Assembly: GCF_001898175.1 (NCBI RefSeq)
Contig: NZ_MKTH01000013.1
Coordinates: 685,051 to 749,050 of the forward strand
Length of the DNA stretch: 64,000 nucleotides
Reading direction: 5' to 3'
Origin: Cellulomonas sp. 73-92
GTDB taxonomy: Bacteria > Actinomycetota > Actinomycetes > Actinomycetales > Cellulomonadaceae
Each line of letters begins with the position of its first letter. The first letter of the stretch is position 1. Shown here one piece after another: positions 17,000-24,895 of the stretch. Position numbers and translations under genes: made by a program. The notes beneath the pieces are model-generated. The model was not told the origin of the DNA. It was given only the letters and a program-made list of their open reading frames with translations, and made no database searches.

Positions 17000-18547
17000 G
17001 TGGCCCCCCGCCCTGACGGACGTCTGACCCACGACCTCAACCCTCACGAGAAGGGCCCGCAGGATGCCTGCGGGGTCTTCGGGGTGTGGGCACCGGGTGA
17101 GGAGGTGGCCAAGCTCGCCTACTTCGGCCTCTACGCGCTGCAGCACCGCGGCCAGGAATCGGCGGGGATCGCGACGAGCGACGGCACGCACCTGCTCGTC
17201 TTCAAGGACATGGGCCTGGTCTCGCAGGTGTTCGACGAGACGTCGCTGGCCGCTCTCACCGGCTACCTCGCGATCGGCCACACGCGCTACTCCACGACCG
17301 GCGGCTCCACCTGGGAGAACGCGCAGCCGACCCTCGGCGCCACAGCGGCCGGCACGGTGGCGCTCGGGCACAACGGCAACCTCACCAACACCGCCGAGCT
17401 CATCGACCTGGTCGCCGAGCGCTACGGCGCGCAGCGCCGGGGCGAGCTGGCGCGCGGCAACACCACGGACACCGCCGTCATCACGGCACTCCTCGCCGGT
17501 GACCCCGACCGCACGCTCGAGGCCACCGCGCTCGAGGTGCTGCCCCGCCTGCGCGGCGCGTTCTCGCTCGTCTTCATGGACGAGACGACGCTGTACGCCG
17601 CCCGCGACCCGCAGGGTGTGCGTCCGCTCGTCCTCGGCCGGCTCGAGCGCGGCTGGGTCGTCGCCTCCGAGACGCCGGCCCTCGACATCGTCGGCGCGTC
17701 GTTCGTCCGCGAGGTCGAGCCGGGCGAGCTCATCGCGATCGACGAGAACGGCCTGCGCTCGACGAAGTTCGCGACGCCGAAGCGCGCCGGCTGCATCTTC
17801 GAGTACGTCTACCTCGCCCGCCCCGACACGACGATCGCCGGCCGCTCGGTGCACGCCAGCCGCGTCGCGATGGGCCGACGGCTGGCGATCGAGCACCCGG
17901 CCGACGCCGACCTCGTCATCCCCGTGCCGGAGTCCGGCACGCCGGCCGCGGTCGGCTACGCGCAGCAGTCGGGCATCCCGTTCGGCCAGGGCCTGACGAA
18001 GAACGCCTACGTCGGCCGCACGTTCATCCAGCCGTCCCAGACGCTGCGGCAGCTGGGCATCCGGCTCAAGCTCAACCCGTTGCGCGAGCAGATCCGCGGC
18101 AAGCGGCTCGTCGTGGTCGACGACTCGATCGTCCGCGGCAACACGCAACGCGCCCTCATCCGGATGTTGCGCGAGGCCGGCGCCGCCGAGGTGCACGTGC
18201 GCATCTCGTCGCCCCCGGTGAAGTGGCCGTGCTTCTACGGCATCGACTTCGCCAGCCGTGCCGAGCTCATCGCCACCGGCCTGGCGGTCGACGAGATCGC
18301 CGCCTCGCTCGACGCCGACTCCCTCGGCTACATCTCGATCGAGGGCCTCGTCGAGGCGACCGAGCAGCCCGCGGGCGAGCTGTGCGCCGCGTGCTTCACC
18401 GGCAGCTACCCCATCGACCTGCCGCCCGACGACCGGCTCGGCAAGCATCTCCTCGAGCAGCGCCAGCTGGCGCTCGGCTCGCCGGAGGACGGCCTGCTGA
18501 ACCTGCTGCCCGGCGCCGGCGGCTCGACCGCGCTCGACCGCCCGTGA
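17000..18547 (+). CDS. purF: amidophosphoribosyltransferase PurF
   Basis: A 515-residue enzyme of the first committed step of purine synthesis (PRPP plus glutamine to phosphoribosylamine). A short propeptide precedes nucleophile C24 in GPQDACGVFGVW, which becomes N-terminal after processing. The PRPP-binding motif VVVDDSIVRGNT lies near residues 371-382. The cysteines of RAGCIFEYVYLARPD, PCFYGID and LCAACFTGSYP match the Bacillus-type, [4Fe-4S]-containing class. GTG 17000 gives the usual short leader; a GTG at 16973 would add nine residues. The stop overlaps the purM GTG by four bases (GTGA), so purF and purM form an operon. Confidence 0.97.
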   Translation: MAPRPDGRLTHDLNPHEKGPQDACGVFGVWAPGEEVAKLAYFGLYALQHRGQESAGIATSDGTHLLVFKDMGLVSQVFDETSLAALTGYLAIGHTRYSTTGGSTWENAQPTLGATAAGTVALGHNGNLTNTAELIDLVAERYGAQRRGELARGNTTDTAVITALLAGDPDRTLEATALEVLPRLRGAFSLVFMDETTLYAARDPQGVRPLVLGRLERGWVVASETPALDIVGASFVREVEPGELIAIDENGLRSTKFATPKRAGCIFEYVYLARPDTTIAGRSVHASRVAMGRRLAIEHPADADLVIPVPESGTPAAVGYAQQSGIPFGQGLTKNAYVGRTFIQPSQTLRQLGIRLKLNPLREQIRGKRLVVVDDSIVRGNTQRALIRMLREAGAAEVHVRISSPPVKWPCFYGIDFASRAELIATGLAVDEIAASLDADSLGYISIEGLVEATEQPAGELCAACFTGSYPIDLPPDDRLGKHLLEQRQLALGSPEDGLLNLLPGAGGSTALDRP

Positions 18548-19671
18548 GCGGGCACGACGAGGGCGCGGCCCCCCTCACCTACGCCTCCGCCGGTGTGGAC
18601 ACCGAGGCGGGCGACCGGGCCGTCGAGCTGATGAAGGACGCCGTGCGCGCGACGCACGGCCCGCAGGTGCTCGGCGGCGTCGGCGGGTTCGCCGGCATGT
18701 TCGACGCGTCCGCCCTCACCGCCTACCGGCGGCCGCTGCTGGCGACGTCCACCGACGGCGTCGGCACCAAGGTGGCGATCGCCCAGGCGATGGACGTGCA
18801 CGACACCATCGGCTTCGACCTGGTCGGCATGGTGGTCGACGACATCGCGGTCGTCGGCGCCAGGCCCCTGTTCATGACGGACTACATCGCGTGCGGCCGG
18901 GTGGTCCCCGAGCGGATCGCGGACATCGTGCGCGGCATCGCGGCGGCGTGCTCGGTCGCCGGGTGCGCGCTCGTCGGCGGCGAGACCGCCGAGCACCCCG
19001 GCCTGCTCGGACCCGACGAGTACGACGTGGCCGGTGCGGTGACCGGGGTCGTCGAGGCCGACGATCTGCTGGGCCCGGACCGCGTCCGTGACGGCGACGT
19101 GCTGGTCGCGCTGGCCTCGAGCGGGCTGCACTCGAACGGCTACTCGCTGGTGCGCAGCGTCGTCGCGCGGTCCGGCTGGGCCCTGGACCGGCACGTCGAG
19201 GAGCTGGGCCGCACGCTCGGCGAGGAGCTGCTCACGCCGACGCGGGTCTACGCCGCCGACTGCCTCGCCCTGGCCGCCGCCGTCCCGGGCGGCGTGCACG
19301 CGTTCACCCACGTCACCGGCGGCGGGCTCGCCGCCAACCTGGCCCGGGTGCTGCCGCCCGGGCTGGTCGCCGACGTGGACCGCGCCTCGTGGGCGCTGCC
19401 GCCGGTGTTCCCGCTCGTGCAGCGGCTGGGCGGCGTGCCGTGGGCGGACCTGGAGTCGACGCTGAACCTCGGGGTGGGGATGGTCGCCATCGTCGCGCGC
19501 GACGCCGTGGACGGGGTGCTGGCGCACGCCTCGGGCCTCGGGTACCCGGCGTGGGTGCTCGGCGGGGTCCGGCCGGTGTCCGTGGACGACGAGGCCGCCG
19601 GACTCGTCAGTGGCACGAAGGGGGTGCACGGCGGCGCCGTGCACCTGGTGGGGGCCTACCGGGAGGCCTGA
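18544..19671 (+). CDS. purM: phosphoribosylformylglycinamidine cyclo-ligase PurM
   Basis: A 375-residue AIR synthetase (FGAM to AIR, ATP-dependent), step five of purine synthesis. The N-terminal YASAGVDTEAGDRAV, the nucleotide loop STDGVGTKVAIA near residue 75 and the GGETAEHPG motif are characteristic. GTG 18544 overlaps the purF stop (GTGA), giving tight coupling. It acts directly after the PurL reaction, although purL lies about 10 kb upstream on the same strand. The 3' end converges on the DUF3073 gene with three bases between the stops. Confidence 0.97.
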   Translation: MSGHDEGAAPLTYASAGVDTEAGDRAVELMKDAVRATHGPQVLGGVGGFAGMFDASALTAYRRPLLATSTDGVGTKVAIAQAMDVHDTIGFDLVGMVVDDIAVVGARPLFMTDYIACGRVVPERIADIVRGIAAACSVAGCALVGGETAEHPGLLGPDEYDVAGAVTGVVEADDLLGPDRVRDGDVLVALASSGLHSNGYSLVRSVVARSGWALDRHVEELGRTLGEELLTPTRVYAADCLALAAAVPGGVHAFTHVTGGGLAANLARVLPPGLVADVDRASWALPPVFPLVQRLGGVPWADLESTLNLGVGMVAIVARDAVDGVLAHASGLGYPAWVLGGVRPVSVDDEAAGLVSGTKGVHGGAVHLVGAYREA

Positions 19672-19674
19672 GCC

Positions 19675-19884
19675 CTACTCGTCGTCCTCGTCCGCGGCTT
19701 CCTCGTCGACCCAGGAGTTCCAGGGCTCGTCGTCGGCCTCATCGGGAGGGGTGTCGGTGACGACATCGTGGTGGCTGCGCGACGCGAGCTCTGCCTCGAG
19801 AGCCCGGTAGTCGGTCGTCGGGCTCATGTACTTGAGCTCGCGAGCGACCTTCGTCTGCTTTGCCTTCTGACGGCCGCGCCCCAT
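19675..19884 (-). CDS. DUF3073 family small protein
   Basis: A 69-residue protein with the DUF3073 signature: an N-terminal MGRGRQKAKQTKVARELKY, then LEAELASR and an acidic Asp/Glu tail ending DEEAADEDDE. It is widespread in actinobacteria, often beside purM and bldC as here, and has no known function; the basic start and acidic end suggest nucleic-acid or protein contacts (inference). GAGGGGGT lies eight bases upstream of ATG 19884 on the minus strand. It is convergent with purM and divergent from bldC. Confidence 0.92.
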   Translation of the reverse strand: MGRGRQKAKQTKVARELKYMSPTTDYRALEAELASRSHHDVVTDTPPDEADDEPWNSWVDEEAADEDDE

Positions 19885-20319
19885 GGCATCGACCCCCTCT
19901 GACGTGGAAGCGGGGCGGCTCCGTGCTCACACGTGCGGCCCCGGGGTGCTGTTGTGCGTCTCTTCGCAGGGCAACGGTACATGGTCCGAACTCATTCCGA
20001 CCACCGCGGTTTGCCCGGGTGGACACCCTCGCGCCGGGGCGGGACCTCGGGCCCAGGTCACGCGACGTGGACGGTCGTGTCACGATCCGTGGCCCGACAC
20101 GCGCTGGGTGATTTCCGTGAGATCGGTCACGTTCGGGGTGAGATGTACCGTTAAAGAGTGTTGTAGGGCAAGTCGCCCGACCTGGGGCCGAACTGACCGA
20201 TTTGTCGACGAAGCGCGGTTTGTGCGAGTCTGACGGGAAGGTTCGTCCACGGGGGAGGATGACCACCCTGTGCGCGGGGAGCAGCCCGGGCACCTCGAAG
20301 GAACCGTGGAGGTTGGTCA
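19885..20319. other. 435-bp intergenic region upstream of bldC and DUF3073
   Basis: No protein-coding gene is supported. It carries the divergent promoters of DUF3073 and bldC. The stretch around 20110-20175, with TTAAA and TTGTAGG, is AT-richer than the surroundings and is the best candidate for the bldC promoter. The bldC leader is long (probably over 100 nt) and could hold regulatory RNA structure, but no known riboswitch was recognised. Confidence 0.45.
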
Positions 20320-20526
20320 ATGTCCCCATCGCCCGTCCAGCCGGAGAACCTGCTGACGCCGTCCGAGGTGGCGACCCTCTTCCGGGTCGACCCGAAGACC
20401 GTCACGCGGTGGGCCAGGGCCGGCAAGCTCTCGTCCATCCGCACGCTCGGTGGGCACCGCCGCTACAAGGAGTCCGAGGTTCGGGAGCTCCTTGACGGCC
20501 TGCCCCAGCAGCGTCAGGTCGACTAG
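20320..20526 (+). CDS. bldC: BldC, MerR-like DNA-binding developmental regulator
   Basis: A 68-residue protein nearly identical in layout to BldC: an N-terminal LLTPSEVATLFRVDPKTVTR winged helix-turn-helix and the GGHRRY wing (residues 44-49). BldC binds direct repeats cooperatively and controls entry into development in Streptomyces; in non-sporulating actinobacteria its regulon is unknown. ATG 20320 has GGAGGT seven bases upstream. It is preceded by a long untranslated region and followed by a hairpin shared with the convergent DUF3618 gene. Confidence 0.96.
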   Translation: MSPSPVQPENLLTPSEVATLFRVDPKTVTRWARAGKLSSIRTLGGHRRYKESEVRELLDGLPQQRQVD

Positions 20527-20533
20527 ATCCGTC

Positions 20534-20553
20534 CCCGGCGCGTCAGCGCCGGG
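20534..20553. terminator. hairpin between convergent bldC and DUF3618 genes
   Basis: Perfect 8-bp stem CCCGGCGC/GCGCCGGG with a GTCA loop. It overlaps the DUF3618 stop codon and lies 8 bases after the bldC stop. There is no T-tract, as is common in high-GC actinobacteria. Confidence 0.6.
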
Positions 20554-20824
20554 CCAGCCGGCCGATGACGCCGGCCACGACCGCGGCGGCTCCTGCCGCG
20601 GTCACACCGAGCACGATGCGGGCGCGCTTGCGCGCTGCGGGGTCCGCCGCGGGGTCGGTCGCGTCGTGCACCATCTGGCGACCGCGATCCTTCGCGGCCG
20701 CCAGTCTCGTCTTCGGGTCGAACCAGCCCGCGAGCTCGTCCACGGTGGCCGCCAGCTCGCTGCGCGCGGCCTTGACGTCGTCCTCGAGCCGGGTGAGCTT
20801 GTCGGTCGGTTGCGTGCCGCTCAT
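20543..20824 (-). CDS. DUF3618 family membrane-associated protein
   Basis: A 93-residue protein with the DUF3618 pattern: a charged N-terminal helix (LEDDVKAARSELAATVDELA), a middle segment, and one C-terminal membrane helix (IVLGVTAAGAAAVVAGVIGRL). The family is typical of actinobacterial envelopes and accompanies 'phage holin family' DUF1469 proteins, exactly as here: its ATG overlaps the stop of the upstream holin-like gene by four bases. Function is unknown; a stress- or envelope-related role is inferred. Confidence 0.87.
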   Translation of the reverse strand: MSGTQPTDKLTRLEDDVKAARSELAATVDELAGWFDPKTRLAAAKDRGRQMVHDATDPAADPAARKRARIVLGVTAAGAAAVVAGVIGRLARR

Positions 20825-21231
20825 GAGTGCAGGCCTCCCTTGACCGCCGCGACGTCCTCGCGCAGGTTCTCGATGACCCGCTCCGGCTTGGGCGGCGCGC
20901 TCTTCTTCACCTGGGCGCGCCCGACGACCACGAGCAGGACCGTGACGAGGAGCATCGCGGCGAAGACGATGAGCGAGGCCAGCCACGCGGGCAGGGCCAC
21001 CGCGATGGCGATGATCACCGTCGCGATGCCGACGGCCACCGTGTAGGCGGCGAGCACCGCCGCGGCCAGGAACATCCCCGAGCCGATGCCCGCGTGCTTC
21101 GCCTTGGCGGCCAGCTCCTGCTTGGCGAGCTCGACCTCGGCGCGCACCAGGCGAGAGGCCTGCTCGGACAGGTCGCTGACCAGCTTGCCGAGCGAGCGGG
21201 TGTCGCCCGGTACCGCTCCGTTGGTGGCCAT
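20821..21231 (-). CDS. phage holin family protein (DUF1469-type membrane protein)
   Basis: A 136-residue protein with an amphipathic N-terminal helix (LVSDLSEQASRLVRAEVELA, near residues 15-35), then two adjacent membrane helices around residues 50-75 and 80-105. The C-terminus is a basic, soluble tail. Despite the family name it is chromosomal and not part of a prophage: no lysis or structural genes lie near. ATG 21231 gives MATNGAVPGDTRS; an upstream in-frame ATG would add an unlikely basic extension. It is coupled to the DUF3618 gene by ATGA. Confidence 0.85.
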   Translation of the reverse strand: MATNGAVPGDTRSLGKLVSDLSEQASRLVRAEVELAKQELAAKAKHAGIGSGMFLAAAVLAAYTVAVGIATVIIAIAVALPAWLASLIVFAAMLLVTVLLVVVGRAQVKKSAPPKPERVIENLREDVAAVKGGLHS

Positions 21232-21321
21232 CAGGAGGGCCCTTCGTCGTCGGACGTACGTGGGACCCAGTGTGGTGGTCGCGACGTTGCCGCGCACCAT
21301 CACACGGTGTGTTGGCCCTGC

Positions 21322-21513
21322 TCAGTCCTCCCAGGGGTGGACGAGCTCCCCGGCAGGGTGGTTGGGCACCGGCATCGGGATCTGCGGCATGTCGTCCAGG
21401 TCGAGGGGCATGAAGGTGCACTCCTCGCTCAGACGCTGCAGGAGCCCGCTCGGCGATTCCTGTGCGGTGGTGGCGCTCACGGCTGTGCTTCCCTCGGGTG
21501 ATGACGGTGTCAA
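21322..21513 (-). CDS. hypothetical small protein
   Basis: A 63-residue protein of unknown function with no membrane segment. It is rich in Pro, Met and acidic residues: LLQRLSEECTFMPLDLDDMP is followed by a proline-rich end (IPMPVPNHPAGELVHPWED). A TTG start at 21513 is supported by a perfect AGGAGG seven bases upstream on the minus strand. It lies upstream of, and in the same direction as, the holin-like/DUF3618 pair, but a 90-bp gap separates them. Confidence 0.6.
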   Translation of the reverse strand: MTPSSPEGSTAVSATTAQESPSGLLQRLSEECTFMPLDLDDMPQIPMPVPNHPAGELVHPWED

Positions 21514-21756
21514 GGCGTGCCTCCTGACACATCGACCAGCCTAGGACGGCGGTTGAGCCTGCGGCAGGACGATGGGCCCGAGAACGTGAAAGACCTCACG
21601 AGATGCGGGGCGCACCGTCCGGACGCCCACGCGGTTGTCGAGCATGGACAGCCGGGCGGCGCGATCTTGGGGCGAGGTTGTCACCCGTCGGCGGCCGTCC
21701 GGTGGCTAGCCTCGTCGGTGCCCGGCGACTGCGTCGGCACGGACGAAGGAATGCCG

Positions 21757-22521
21757 ATGACGCTGCTGGACGGCAAGACGGTGCTGGTGACCGGGGTCCT
21801 CACGGAGGGTTCGATCGCCTTCCACGTGGCTCGGCTCGCCCAGGAGCAGGGCGCGCACGTGGTGCTCACCTCGTTCGGCCGCCAGCGGCGGCTGACCGAG
21901 GTGATCGCCCGGCGGCTGCCGACGCCGGCACCCGTGGTCCAGCTGGACGTCACCTCGGCCGACGACCTGTCGGCGCTCGCGGAGCGAATCGGTGAGCACG
22001 CCGATCGACTGGACGGGGTCGTCCACTCGATCGGCTTTGCGCCGCAGTCCGTGCTCGGTGGGCACTTCCTCGACGGTGGGTGGCCGGACGTGGCGACCGC
22101 GATGGAGGTCTCCGCCTACTCGCTGAAGGCGCTGGCGACCGCCGCGCTGCCGCTGCTGGTGCGGGGTGGCTCGGTGGTCGGTCTGACCTTCGACGCGACT
22201 GTCGCGTGGCCGGTCTACGACTGGATGGGGGTCGCGAAGGCGGCCCTCGAGGCGACGGCCCGCTATCTGGCGCGCGACCTTGGGCCGTCCGGTGTCCGGG
22301 TGAACCTGGTCGCAGCCGGCCCGGTCCGCACCACGGCGGCCAAGGCGATCCCCGGCTTCGACGTGATCGAGGGCGGCTGGGACGCCCGGGCCCCGCTGGG
22401 ATGGGACGTCCGAGACGCCGAGCCGACCGCGCGCGCGGTCGTCGCCCTGCTGTCGGACTGGTTCCCCGCGACCACGGCGGAGATCGTGCACGTGGACGGC
22501 GGCGTCCACGCGATGGGGTAG
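21757..22521 (+). CDS. fabI: enoyl-[acyl-carrier-protein] reductase, FabI/InhA type
   Basis: A 254-residue NADH-dependent enoyl-ACP reductase, the last step of each fatty-acid elongation cycle. The cofactor loop VTGVLTEGSIAFHVARLAQ near residues 11-29 matches InhA/FabI. The catalytic pair is Y154 and K161 (Tyr-x6-Lys) in YDWMGVAKAA, and the C-terminal VHVDGG is the usual SDR end. ATG 21757 was preferred to ATG 21751 because GAAGGA lies seven bases upstream. A FabK-superfamily flavoprotein follows 111 bases downstream with its own promoter and operator. Confidence 0.93.
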   Translation: MTLLDGKTVLVTGVLTEGSIAFHVARLAQEQGAHVVLTSFGRQRRLTEVIARRLPTPAPVVQLDVTSADDLSALAERIGEHADRLDGVVHSIGFAPQSVLGGHFLDGGWPDVATAMEVSAYSLKALATAALPLLVRGGSVVGLTFDATVAWPVYDWMGVAKAALEATARYLARDLGPSGVRVNLVAAGPVRTTAAKAIPGFDVIEGGWDARAPLGWDVRDAEPTARAVVALLSDWFPATTAEIVHVDGGVHAMG

Positions 22522-22589
22522 GAGCGCCTCCCACCTGCAAGGCTCCGCTCGGCACAGGCCCTTGGTCCCGGGTCGGTGCAGGACCCCAG

Positions 22590-22620
22590 CCTACGGTGGC
22601 GTAACTTACGCTTCCGTAGG
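22590..22620. promoter_or_regulatory. 31-bp double palindrome (tandem TACG-N4-CGTA boxes), operator
   Basis: Two boxes, TACG-GTGG-CGTA (22592-22603) and TACG-CTTC-CGTA (22607-22618), together form a larger dyad with CCTACGG and CCGTAGG ends and GCGTAA/TTACGC inside (13 of 15 pairs). A TAGGTT hexamer at 22617-22622 overlaps the right arm, so a bound repressor would block the promoter. No regulator gene is adjacent. Confidence 0.7.
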
Positions 22621-22632
22621 TTTGGAGCCGCT

Positions 22633-24099
22633 GTGCCGCTGCCTTCCCCACCGCGACCCCTGGCGCGGGCGTTGCCCGCGATCATCCAGGGCGGGATGGG
22701 CGTGGCGATCTCCTCGTGGCACCTCGCCTCGGCCGTCGCCCGCCGGGGTCAGCTCGGGGTGGTCTCCGGCACGGCGCTCGACCTCGTGCTCGCCAGGCGA
22801 CTGGAGGACGGCGACGTCGACGGGTCGGCCCGCCGTGCGATGGCCGCCTTCCCGGTGCAGGGCGTCGTGGAGCGCGTCCTGGCCCGCTACCTGCGTCTCG
22901 GCGGCCGGCCCGCCGGCGCGGCCTACACGCCGGTGCCCCGGGTGAGCCTGCGCCCGGGCCGCGCCGGGCAGGAGCTCACACTGCTTGCCTGCTTCGTCGA
23001 GGTGTGGCTTGCCAAGGAGGGTCACGACGGCCCCGTCGGTGTCAACTTCCTGGAGAAGATCCAGATGGCGATGCCGGCCGCCGCGTACGGTGCGATGCTC
23101 GCCGGAGTCGACGCCGTGCTGGTCGGTGCCGGCATCCCGCGCCACGTCCCGCACCTGCTCGACGAGCTGGCGGCGCACCGGGCGACCAGCCTGCCGGTCG
23201 ACGTCGCGGGCGACCCGGGCGGCGCTCACGCCGTCGCCATCGACCCCTCGGAGCTGCTCGGTTCGGGTCTGGCGCCGCTGCACCGCCCGATGTTCCTGGC
23301 CGTCGTCTCCAGCGAGGTCCTCGTCGCCCACCTGGCGCGGAACCCGGCGATCCGGCCGGACGGCTTCGTCGTCGAGAGCCCGCATGCGGGTGGCCACAAC
23401 GCGCCGCCGCGGGGGCGGCCGGTGCTCGACGAGCGCGGCCAACCGGTCTTCGGCGCTCGCGACGACGCCGACGTCGAGAAGGTCGCGGCCGTGGGGTTGC
23501 CGTTCTGGCTCGCCGGCGGGCGGGGTACGCCGGAGGCGTTGCGCGCGGCGGTGGCCGCCGGTGCGACCGGTGCCCAGGTGGGGACGGTCTTCGCACTGGC
23601 CGCCGAGTCGGGCCTGGCCCCGTCGCTGCGGTACCGGCTGCTCGAGCGGCTGCGCGCGGGCACCCTCGAGGTGCTCACCGACCCGGCCGCCTCGCCGACC
23701 GGCTTCCCCTTCAAGGTGGCGCAGCTCGACGGTTCGTTGTCCGACCCTGCGGTGCGCGCCGCCCGGCCGCGCCTGTGTGACCTCGGTTACCTGCGTTCGG
23801 CGTTCCTCAAGGACGACGGGCGCATCGGGTACCGCTGCCCGGCCGAGCCGGTGGACATGTTCGTCCGCAAGGGTGGTTCGGCGGCCGACACCATCGGCCG
23901 GGTGTGCCTCTGCAACTCGCTCACGGCAGACGCCGGGCTCGGCCAGATCAGGCCCGACGGCGACCCCGAGGAGGCCCTCGTGACCCTGGGCTCGGACCTG
24001 GCGGGAGCGAGCCGGCTCGCCGAGCTCCACCCCGACGGCTGGTCCGCCGACCAGGTGCTCGACTGGCTGCTCGCGCCGGCCGCGGCGGCGGGCCTCTGA
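22633..24099 (+). CDS. nitronate monooxygenase / FabK-superfamily flavoprotein
   Basis: A 488-residue FMN-dependent TIM-barrel protein of the nitronate monooxygenase (2-nitropropane dioxygenase) superfamily, which also contains FabK enoyl reductases and PfaD. IIQGGMGVAISSW at the start is the phosphate-binding opening. VVESPHAGGHNAPPRG near residue 255 is the AGGH loop, and ATGAQVGTVFAL near residue 315 the second flavin motif. It is longer than typical NMO (about 350) through a Cys-containing C-terminal extension (CPAEPVDMFVRKGG, RVCLCNSLT). GTG 22633 is the first start after the operator and has GGAG six bases upstream. Its position after fabI suggests a role in lipid metabolism; true nitronate oxidation is the alternative. 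Confidence 0.82.
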   Translation: MPLPSPPRPLARALPAIIQGGMGVAISSWHLASAVARRGQLGVVSGTALDLVLARRLEDGDVDGSARRAMAAFPVQGVVERVLARYLRLGGRPAGAAYTPVPRVSLRPGRAGQELTLLACFVEVWLAKEGHDGPVGVNFLEKIQMAMPAAAYGAMLAGVDAVLVGAGIPRHVPHLLDELAAHRATSLPVDVAGDPGGAHAVAIDPSELLGSGLAPLHRPMFLAVVSSEVLVAHLARNPAIRPDGFVVESPHAGGHNAPPRGRPVLDERGQPVFGARDDADVEKVAAVGLPFWLAGGRGTPEALRAAVAAGATGAQVGTVFALAAESGLAPSLRYRLLERLRAGTLEVLTDPAASPTGFPFKVAQLDGSLSDPAVRAARPRLCDLGYLRSAFLKDDGRIGYRCPAEPVDMFVRKGGSAADTIGRVCLCNSLTADAGLGQIRPDGDPEEALVTLGSDLAGASRLAELHPDGWSADQVLDWLLAPAAAAGL

Positions 24100-24103
24100 A
24101 ACG

Positions 24104-24134
24104 GAAGAACCCCCTGATCACCAGGGGGTTCTTC
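24104..24134. terminator. strong bidirectional hairpin terminator
   Basis: Perfect 13-bp stem GAAGAACCCCCTG/CAGGGGGTTCTTC with a 5-base loop, between the flavoprotein stop (plus strand) and the 3' end of tRNA-Phe (minus strand). It ends both transcripts. Confidence 0.85.
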
Positions 24135-24138
24135 GAGG

Positions 24139-24211
24139 TGGCTCCGACCGGCGTCGATCCGGTGACCTCACGATTTTCAGTCGTGCGCTCTACCAACTGA
24201 GCTACAGAGCC
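24139..24211 (-). tRNA. tRNA-Phe (GAA)
   Basis: Cloverleaf reads from G1 at 24211 with acceptor stem GGCTCTG/CGGAGCC, D-arm AGCTCAGTTGGTAGAGC, anticodon loop CTGAAAA (anticodon GAA), T-arm with GATCGACGCC and discriminator A. CCA is not encoded. It is the last of three tRNAs read leftward. Confidence 0.95.
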
Positions 24212-24250
24212 TCGATACGACAACGCCGGTCCGAAGACCGGCGCCTCGAG

Positions 24251-24324
24251 CGACCCCGACGGGACTTGAACCCGCGACCTCCGCCGTGACAGGGCGGCGC
24301 GCTAACCAACTGCGCTACGGGGCC
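24251..24324 (-). tRNA. tRNA-Asp (GTC)
   Basis: Seventy-four bases from G1 at 24324: acceptor GGCCCCG/CGGGGTC with one G-T pair, anticodon loop CTGTCAC (anticodon GTC), T-loop TTCAAGT and discriminator G. CCA is not encoded. It is the middle member of the Glu-Asp-Phe group. Confidence 0.95.
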
Positions 24325-24352
24325 TCGTGATGAAGCCTTTCTTGCTGGTTCG

Positions 24353-24425
24353 TACCCCCAACGGGATTCGAACCCGTGCTACCGCCGTGAAAGGGCGGGG
24401 TCCTAGGCCGCTAGACGATGGGGGC
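24353..24425 (-). tRNA. tRNA-Glu (TTC)
   Basis: Seventy-three bases from G1 at 24425: acceptor GCCCCCA/TGGGGGT, D-arm TCTAGCGGCCTAGGA, anticodon loop CTTTCAC (anticodon TTC), T-loop TTCGAAT and discriminator A. CCA is not encoded. It is promoter-proximal in the tRNA group and divergent from the metallopeptidase gene. Confidence 0.95.
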
Positions 24426-24514
24426 GAGCGCCCCTTGAACGTCGAGGCGTCCCGAAGACCGGTGACGATCATAGGGTGCGGGGCGGCGATCCTCCAAAGC
24501 GGGATGATGACCAG

Positions 24515-24868
24515 GTGGTCGACATGAGCCGGGAGGACTTCGAGGACGCGGTCCGGGACGCCCTCGACGAGATCCCCGAGGAGCTCGCGGAGCTCATGGA
24601 CAACGTCGTCGTGCTCGTCGAGGACGAGGCGCCGGAGGACGACCCGGAGCTGCTGGGCCTGTACGAGGGGACGCCGCTCACCGAGCGGACCAGCTGGTGG
24701 GCAGCCGGCTCCCTGCCGGATCGCATCACCATCTTCCGCAACCCGACGCTCGCGGTGTGCGCGGACCGGGACGAGGTGGTCGACGAGGTGGCGGTGACGG
24801 TGATCCACGAGATCGCGCACCACTTCGGGATCGACGACGCACGGCTCGAGGAGCTGGGCTGGGACTGA
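24515..24868 (+). CDS. metallopeptidase family protein (minimal zincin, HExxH)
   Basis: A 117-residue protein of the small 'minimal metalloprotease' (zincin-like) family. The Zn motif HEIAHHFGIDD has H98, E99 and H102, followed by DDARLEELGW as the third-ligand region. The N-terminal EDFEDAVRDALDEIPEEL and MDNVVVLVED are family hallmarks. GTG 24515 is favoured: GATGAT lies six bases upstream, a leaderless layout; ATG 24524 is the alternative. It is divergent from the tRNA group. Function is unproven for the family; a regulatory protease role is inferred. Confidence 0.87.
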   Translation: MVDMSREDFEDAVRDALDEIPEELAELMDNVVVLVEDEAPEDDPELLGLYEGTPLTERTSWWAAGSLPDRITIFRNPTLAVCADRDEVVDEVAVTVIHEIAHHFGIDDARLEELGWD

Positions 24869-24895
24869 CCGGCCGCGGCACGGGATGATCGGGGG

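Noticed and set aside
16013..18448. Long minus-strand reading frame opposite the DUF222-HNH and purF genes
   Set aside because: Composition is Arg/Gly/Val-rich with no recognisable motif, whereas the opposite strand encodes complete, conserved proteins.
19885..20319. Riboswitch or structured RNA upstream of bldC
   Set aside because: The leader region is long, but I could not recognise any known riboswitch core or a convincing conserved hairpin series by eye.
20821..21231. Prophage remnant suggested by a 'phage holin family' protein
   Set aside because: No integrase, lysin, capsid or portal genes are near, and the paired DUF3618 gene is a normal chromosomal partner of this family.
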